DNA of 10,403 nucleotides, from NCBI GenBank assembly GCA_016932295.1, contig JAFGDC010000474.1:1-10403 (forward strand). Reading direction: 5' to 3'. Below the pieces are notes generated by a model. It did no database searches, was not told the origin of the DNA, and saw only the letters and a program-made list of their open reading frames with translations. The DNA is from a candidate division CSSED10-310 bacterium (lineage in GTDB: Bacteria; CSSED10-310; JAFGDC01). Of this stretch, positions 7,335 to 10,403 are shown piece after piece (the stretch's first letter is position 1; every line of letters starts with the position of its first letter). Both the position numbers and the translations under genes were made by a program.

Positions 7335-7487
7335 CCCTCACTCCGCATTCAGGCTTCCCTGGCGCGTGCAGATGCACACCCGCTCTTTCTTCCCAAAAAA
7401 GCATCGTCCCTGTACCCTGTGCGCTGAATCCACGTAATGAAACGCTTCGTATGTTCCGGCCATGTACCAGTTCGGGACACCTCTCCC

Positions 7488-7492
7488 GGGAG
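7488..7492 (+). promoter_or_regulatory. Ribosome binding site that sets the DUF2723 gene start
   Basis: GGGAG lies 5 nt before ATG 7498. The in-frame ATG at 7462 has no purine-rich site at a proper distance and would add 12 residues (MYQFGTPLPGVE) ahead of the first membrane helix. Confidence 0.7.
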
Positions 7493-7497
7493 TAGAA

Positions 7498-9279
7498 ATG
7501 CGGCAATGGCAACTCGCCATCATCTTTCTTGCGGCAACCGCGTTGTATGTCCCCAGGCGGACCGTCTCGCTGCAACAAGGCGATGCTTCCGAATATGCCG
7601 CGGTGATCCCGAACCTGGCGGTGGCGCACCCACCTGGAGCCATACCATTCATGCTTCTGGGTCGAATGGCGTGCTTTCTCCCCCTGGATGATTACCCCGC
7701 CCGGCTGGCCCTGCTCTCATCCCTCTGCATGGCCGGCGCTGTCACCCTGGCCGCCGCAGTCGCCCTCGAGCTTGCCGGCGGTTTGTCCGGCGCGGCCGCG
7801 GCCGTCATCCTGACACTGGCTCCACATGCCTGGCAACAAGCCTTGCGGATCGAGCTGTACCCCGCCGCAGCCCTCATCAATGCCATTATCCTGTACTGTC
7901 TGATCAAGGTATCCGTGGATCCCAGGCAACTCTACCTTGCCATCTATATCAGCATGTTCGCCGCCCTTCTCCACCCGCTGCTGGCGCTGACCTCCCTGGT
8001 GCCCTGCGCCATGTTGCTGCTATCCCGGCGTGGTCCGAACCGATGCTTGTTTCCGGTTCTCACCGCCGCGGCGCTCGTCATCCTGAGCGCGGGAATCTAT
8101 CTGCCGCTTCGTGCCGGACCAGGTGCTCCTTTCCCCGCGTCATCCACGCCAACCGGTCTCCTGGAGTATCTCACCGCCTACCACGCACACCTGGGATTCC
8201 ACCTGGTTGACAACCTCGCCCCCACCGCCATCGCCATTCTCCTTGATCTGCCGCTGGCGACCGCCTGCCTTGCGGCGACAGGATTCATCGCCATCAGGCG
8301 CAGGCGGCAAGGAGTCGTCTTTTCGTACTGCCTGTTCGGTGGTTTTCTGCCCTTCGCCCTGTATGCAATACCCGATATCCAGGACTACCTGGTGGTGCTC
8401 CTCGTTCCATTGGGCACCCTCGCTGGGATCGGCCTGGAATCCATCCGCAGGGCCGCCGAACCCATACTGCAGTGTCTCGATCGCCCGGTACGAAGCATTC
8501 TATGGCTGATGGGTATCGCGATTATCGTCATTCCTTCGCTCATCATGGATGCGGAATTAAACGCCCCCCCGGAGCTGCTGCTGGACCGTTCGCGGGATGT
8601 CCGGCAGTCACGGCTCGGCAGAACCATGCTCCATCACCTGCTTTCGGACACGAAAATCATCAGCGATTGGCTGGATGGAACGCCGTTGTTCTATCTCCTG
8701 AACATGGAGAAAGCCGGTCCCGCCGGCGTGGTGCTCCGGCTCACCACCTCCGGCTCCCGGCAGGCGGCCGGCGGCATTCTGAATGACACCGATTCAGGAC
8801 AGCGCATTGCCTGCACCGGACGATGGGTTGAGGCAGGCCGTCCGCTGGAACTCGATCGGACCACATTACTCTACATGCCGGTGCCTGCCGGAACACCGCA
8901 AGCGGCACGTCAGTGCATCGAGACAGCGGAGCGCGGCATGTATTTCACCGATATGGAACTCCACGCGCCGGCGGGGATCCAGGTGGATACGTTTTTATTC
9001 ATCAAGGTTCGGTGGGTAAAAAAACCACCTGAATCCGATTACTTCGAAACCGCGCTGGTCGATCGCAAGGGGCGTATGCTCGCCCGAACGGGTTTCAGAC
9101 CGGCCAGGATCGTCCCTGATGCCGAAGAGTGGTATCCGCTCTATGTTCCCTTCCTGGCGCGGGGTGAACTGTTCGTGACAGCGGTCCTCTCGGATCGAAC
9201 ATCCGGCAGCGTCCTCCAATCATCCGGCATCGCCGTCCAGTTTGACCGCGCATTGCCGCCCGCACCACCCGGTCCATGA
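7498..9279 (+). CDS. DUF2723 family membrane protein (GT-C glycosyltransferase-like)
   Basis: This 593-residue integral membrane protein resembles DUF2723, a GT-C-type family related to TMEM260 O-mannosyltransferases. Seen: a first helix at about residues 5-18; the loop motif GDASEY (28-33) with Asp29/Glu32, matching the GD(S/A)xE motif of the family; HPPG at 44-47; RIELYPAAALINAI at 117-130; and YLPLRAGPGAPFPASSTPTGLLEYL at 201-225. About 9-11 helices fill the region up to residue ~350. The soluble remainder (351-593) contains DTKIISDWLDG (384-394) and a terminal region with WVKKPPESDYFETALVDRKGR, like the beta-sandwich appended to some membrane mannosyltransferases. Inferred role: transfer of a lipid-linked sugar to an acceptor outside the membrane. 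It is a single-gene unit insulated from the upstream operon by terminators and convergent with the radical SAM gene. The family call is good; donor and acceptor are unknown. The alternative start is 7462. Confidence 0.8.
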   Translation: MRQWQLAIIFLAATALYVPRRTVSLQQGDASEYAAVIPNLAVAHPPGAIPFMLLGRMACFLPLDDYPARLALLSSLCMAGAVTLAAAVALELAGGLSGAAAAVILTLAPHAWQQALRIELYPAAALINAIILYCLIKVSVDPRQLYLAIYISMFAALLHPLLALTSLVPCAMLLLSRRGPNRCLFPVLTAAALVILSAGIYLPLRAGPGAPFPASSTPTGLLEYLTAYHAHLGFHLVDNLAPTAIAILLDLPLATACLAATGFIAIRRRRQGVVFSYCLFGGFLPFALYAIPDIQDYLVVLLVPLGTLAGIGLESIRRAAEPILQCLDRPVRSILWLMGIAIIVIPSLIMDAELNAPPELLLDRSRDVRQSRLGRTMLHHLLSDTKIISDWLDGTPLFYLLNMEKAGPAGVVLRLTTSGSRQAAGGILNDTDSGQRIACTGRWVEAGRPLELDRTTLLYMPVPAGTPQAARQCIETAERGMYFTDMELHAPAGIQVDTFLFIKVRWVKKPPESDYFETALVDRKGRMLARTGFRPARIVPDAEEWYPLYVPFLARGELFVTAVLSDRTSGSVLQSSGIAVQFDRALPPAPPGP

Positions 9280-9283
9280 AGAC

Positions 9284-9311
9284 ATCACCGGGGATCCATT
9301 CCACCGGTGAT
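9284..9311. terminator. Inverted repeat between convergent genes, possible weak terminator
   Basis: ATCACCGG (9284-9291) and CCGGTGAT (9304-9311) form a perfect 8-bp stem with a 12-nt loop. It lies 5 bp past the DUF2723 stop and 32 bp before the end of the opposing radical SAM gene. Neither strand shows a T-run after it, so it may act with Rho or only as a 3'-end stabiliser. Confidence 0.45.
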
Positions 9312-9342
9312 TCACAGTCAATGGCGCGGATTGTAATCCCGT

Positions 9343-10403
9343 TCAACGCCAGGCGTACAACCTGCCCTTGGCCAACAATCCAAGTCTGGTACAAAGCCAA
9401 TACAGCCACCAGTCCACCGGCAAAGCCAGGCAATGGATGGCAAGCCGCAGCACGGCGATCTTCCGTAGCATGCGAATAACACCCCATTTGAGAACCGGTT
9501 CGCAGGCACGCGGCTCCCTGAAGACCAGCGGGAAATAATAGTAAAATGCCCTTTTTACCCGCCTCTCTTGCCACCGGCTCAACCATGGCATGCCAGGATC
9601 GCGGACATAGAAGGCATACTCCGGCAATTCCATTGGAGTGCCGGGACGCGCGACACCGCGGCTGATCGCCGCCTCTCCCATGGCCGATCCGGGAATCGGT
9701 GTAAAACGGTAGAACAGGTAGCGTATCCGCGGCATGATACACCTGAGCCGCCGGGCGACTTCGTAGGTGACATACAGCTCCCCCCGGGTTTCACCAGGAG
9801 GTCCCAGCATCCAGTTCATCATCAGGTCGATGCCAGTGCCGGAGAGTTTTTCGGTAAACGTCTCGAGGTCTGAAGGGGTGATTTCCTTGTGGTACATCGA
9901 GAGTATTCGAGCGGAACCGGATTCGCCCCCCGCCTCGAGGAATCGACAGCCGGCTTTTTCGATGAGATGGAAGAATGCCGTCGGCCGGCCATGGAGATTG
10001 GCCACCCGCCCCAGGGCTCCCCAGGTCAAAGGCAGCGCTCTGTCAATTTTCAAACGACAGAACTCCTCCACGCGCTGGATATCGGCGAAAAAATCGGTAT
10101 CGGTGAAATGAACATGGCGGATTCCGTGCCGGGCCACAAGTTCGCCGAGTTCCCTCAGCATCCGTTCCGGAGCGAGACCGGTCCATTGCTCCCTGTGCAC
10201 GCATTTCACCGCGCAGAACTCGCACGATCCCGGACAACCGCGGCTGGAAAGGTAATTCAGCTCACCCGATTTTCCCGCATATGCACTGACCGGGATGAGA
10301 CTGTACGGCATCGGAGGCGTTTCGTTGATGTCCTCCAAAGGACGATTGTCATTGGTCACCGTCCGGCCGTTCCGCCGCCAGGTCAACCCGGCCACTTCGG
10401 TCA
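9343..10403 (-). CDS. Radical SAM protein, probably B12-binding type, N-terminus cut by window edge
   Basis: The frame is open through the right edge (first in-window residues TEVAGLTWRRNGRTV), so the GTG at 10395 is internal rather than the start. The linker GLTWRRNGRTVTNDNRPLEDINETPPMPYSLIP is typical of the junction between an N-terminal cobalamin-binding domain and the radical SAM barrel. The cluster-binding motif is CPGSCEFC (CX3CX2C, bases 10213-10236), which holds a 4Fe-4S cluster that cleaves S-adenosylmethionine. Further barrel features are HFTDTDFF, the GGESGS SAM-contact region (near 9910-9930) and MNWMLGPPGET. The C-terminal ~80 residues are basic and hydrophobic (FYYYFPLVFREP, then LRLAIHCLALPVDWWLYWL), suggesting membrane association. 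No cobalamin-binding motif is inside the window, so B12 use is inferred. Likely chemistry is methylation or rearrangement of a lipid or other hydrophobic substrate, but no product can be assigned. Confidence 0.88.
   Translation of the reverse strand, partial: TEVAGLTWRRNGRTVTNDNRPLEDINETPPMPYSLIPVSAYAGKSGELNYLSSRGCPGSCEFCAVKCVHREQWTGLAPERMLRELGELVARHGIRHVHFTDTDFFADIQRVEEFCRLKIDRALPLTWGALGRVANLHGRPTAFFHLIEKAGCRFLEAGGESGSARILSMYHKEITPSDLETFTEKLSGTGIDLMMNWMLGPPGETRGELYVTYEVARRLRCIMPRIRYLFYRFTPIPGSAMGEAAISRGVARPGTPMELPEYAFYVRDPGMPWLSRWQERRVKRAFYYYFPLVFREPRACEPVLKWGVIRMLRKIAVLRLAIHCLALPVDWWLYWLCTRLGLLAKGRLYAWR

Larger units (their letters stand above)
7200..7380 (+). repeat. Tandem repeat of 52-56 bp terminator-bearing units
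   Basis: Units begin at 7200, 7253, 7305 and 7361 (spacings 53, 52 and 56). Each of the first three has the hairpin, a T-rich tract and a 26-bp linker around CACTCCGCATTCAGG. The linkers of units 1 and 2 are identical; that of unit 3 differs at three positions. Unit 4 keeps only GGCGCGTGCA and a short hairpin (GTGCA/TGCAC around 7366-7377) followed by a C/T-rich stretch, so it is a decayed or partial copy. The pattern suggests local duplication of one terminator unit, with units 1 and 2 the most recent pair. Confidence 0.9.

Noticed and set aside
7200..7380. CRISPR-like array
   Set aside because: The units are head-to-tail with identical or near-identical linkers, so there are no unique spacers, and no cas genes are nearby.
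7192..7437. Open frames across the terminator array giving a repeated HSAFRFPRR-type peptide
   Set aside because: The peptide repetition is only a translation of the DNA repeat; T-runs and hairpins explain the sequence better.
7412..7440. Promoter for the DUF2723 gene using TAATGA at 7435-7440
   Set aside because: The -35 partner (TGTACC) is too weak to support; a promoter probably exists in 7380-7490 but cannot be placed.

Overview
The window looks like chromosomal DNA of a diderm bacterium with moderately high G+C (judged by eye, not computed). Gene content fits the FCB superphylum or a nearby candidate phylum: a secreted subtilase with a fervidolysin-like prodomain, a GldA/GldF/GldG-type ABC system with a DUF4340 partner, a DUF2723 membrane glycosyltransferase-like protein and a B12-type radical SAM enzyme. 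This placement is inferred from family distribution only. There is no rRNA, tRNA, transposase, CRISPR array or phage gene.

Layout. (1) 1-2396, minus strand: a large secreted S8 protease with an intact Asp/His/Ser triad; its C-terminus lies beyond the left edge. (2) 2397-2912: a 516-bp divergent intergenic region holding the protease 5' region, a 44-nt imperfect palindrome that folds better as plus-strand RNA, and a good sigma70-like promoter whose -35 and -10 boxes each sit in an inverted repeat. (3) 2913-7179, plus strand: a tight four-gene operon of ABC ATPase (gldA-like), ABC-2 permease (gldF-like), membrane-anchored auxiliary protein (gldG-like) and DUF4340 protein, with junctions of -4, +6 and +11 bp. 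(4) 7198-7380: a tandem array of about 53-bp units, each with a GC-rich hairpin and T-run, making three consecutive intrinsic terminators plus a decayed fourth hairpin. (5) 7498-9279, plus strand: a DUF2723/GT-C-like membrane protein with a C-terminal soluble region. (6) 9284-9311: an inverted repeat between convergent genes. (7) 9343-10403, minus strand: a radical SAM enzyme whose N-terminus, probably a B12-binding domain, lies beyond the right edge.

How the genes relate. The four Gld/DUF4340 proteins should form one inner-membrane machine: cytoplasmic ATPase, six-helix permease, and two anchored proteins with large periplasmic domains. Its substrate cannot be read from sequence. The triple terminator isolates this operon from the glycosyltransferase-like gene. 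The protease, glycosyltransferase-like protein and radical SAM enzyme are separate transcription units with no evident shared pathway. The best leads for something undescribed are the doubly palindromic gld promoter, the tandem terminator array and the structured element at 2724-2767. No gene in the window is clearly a new protein system.
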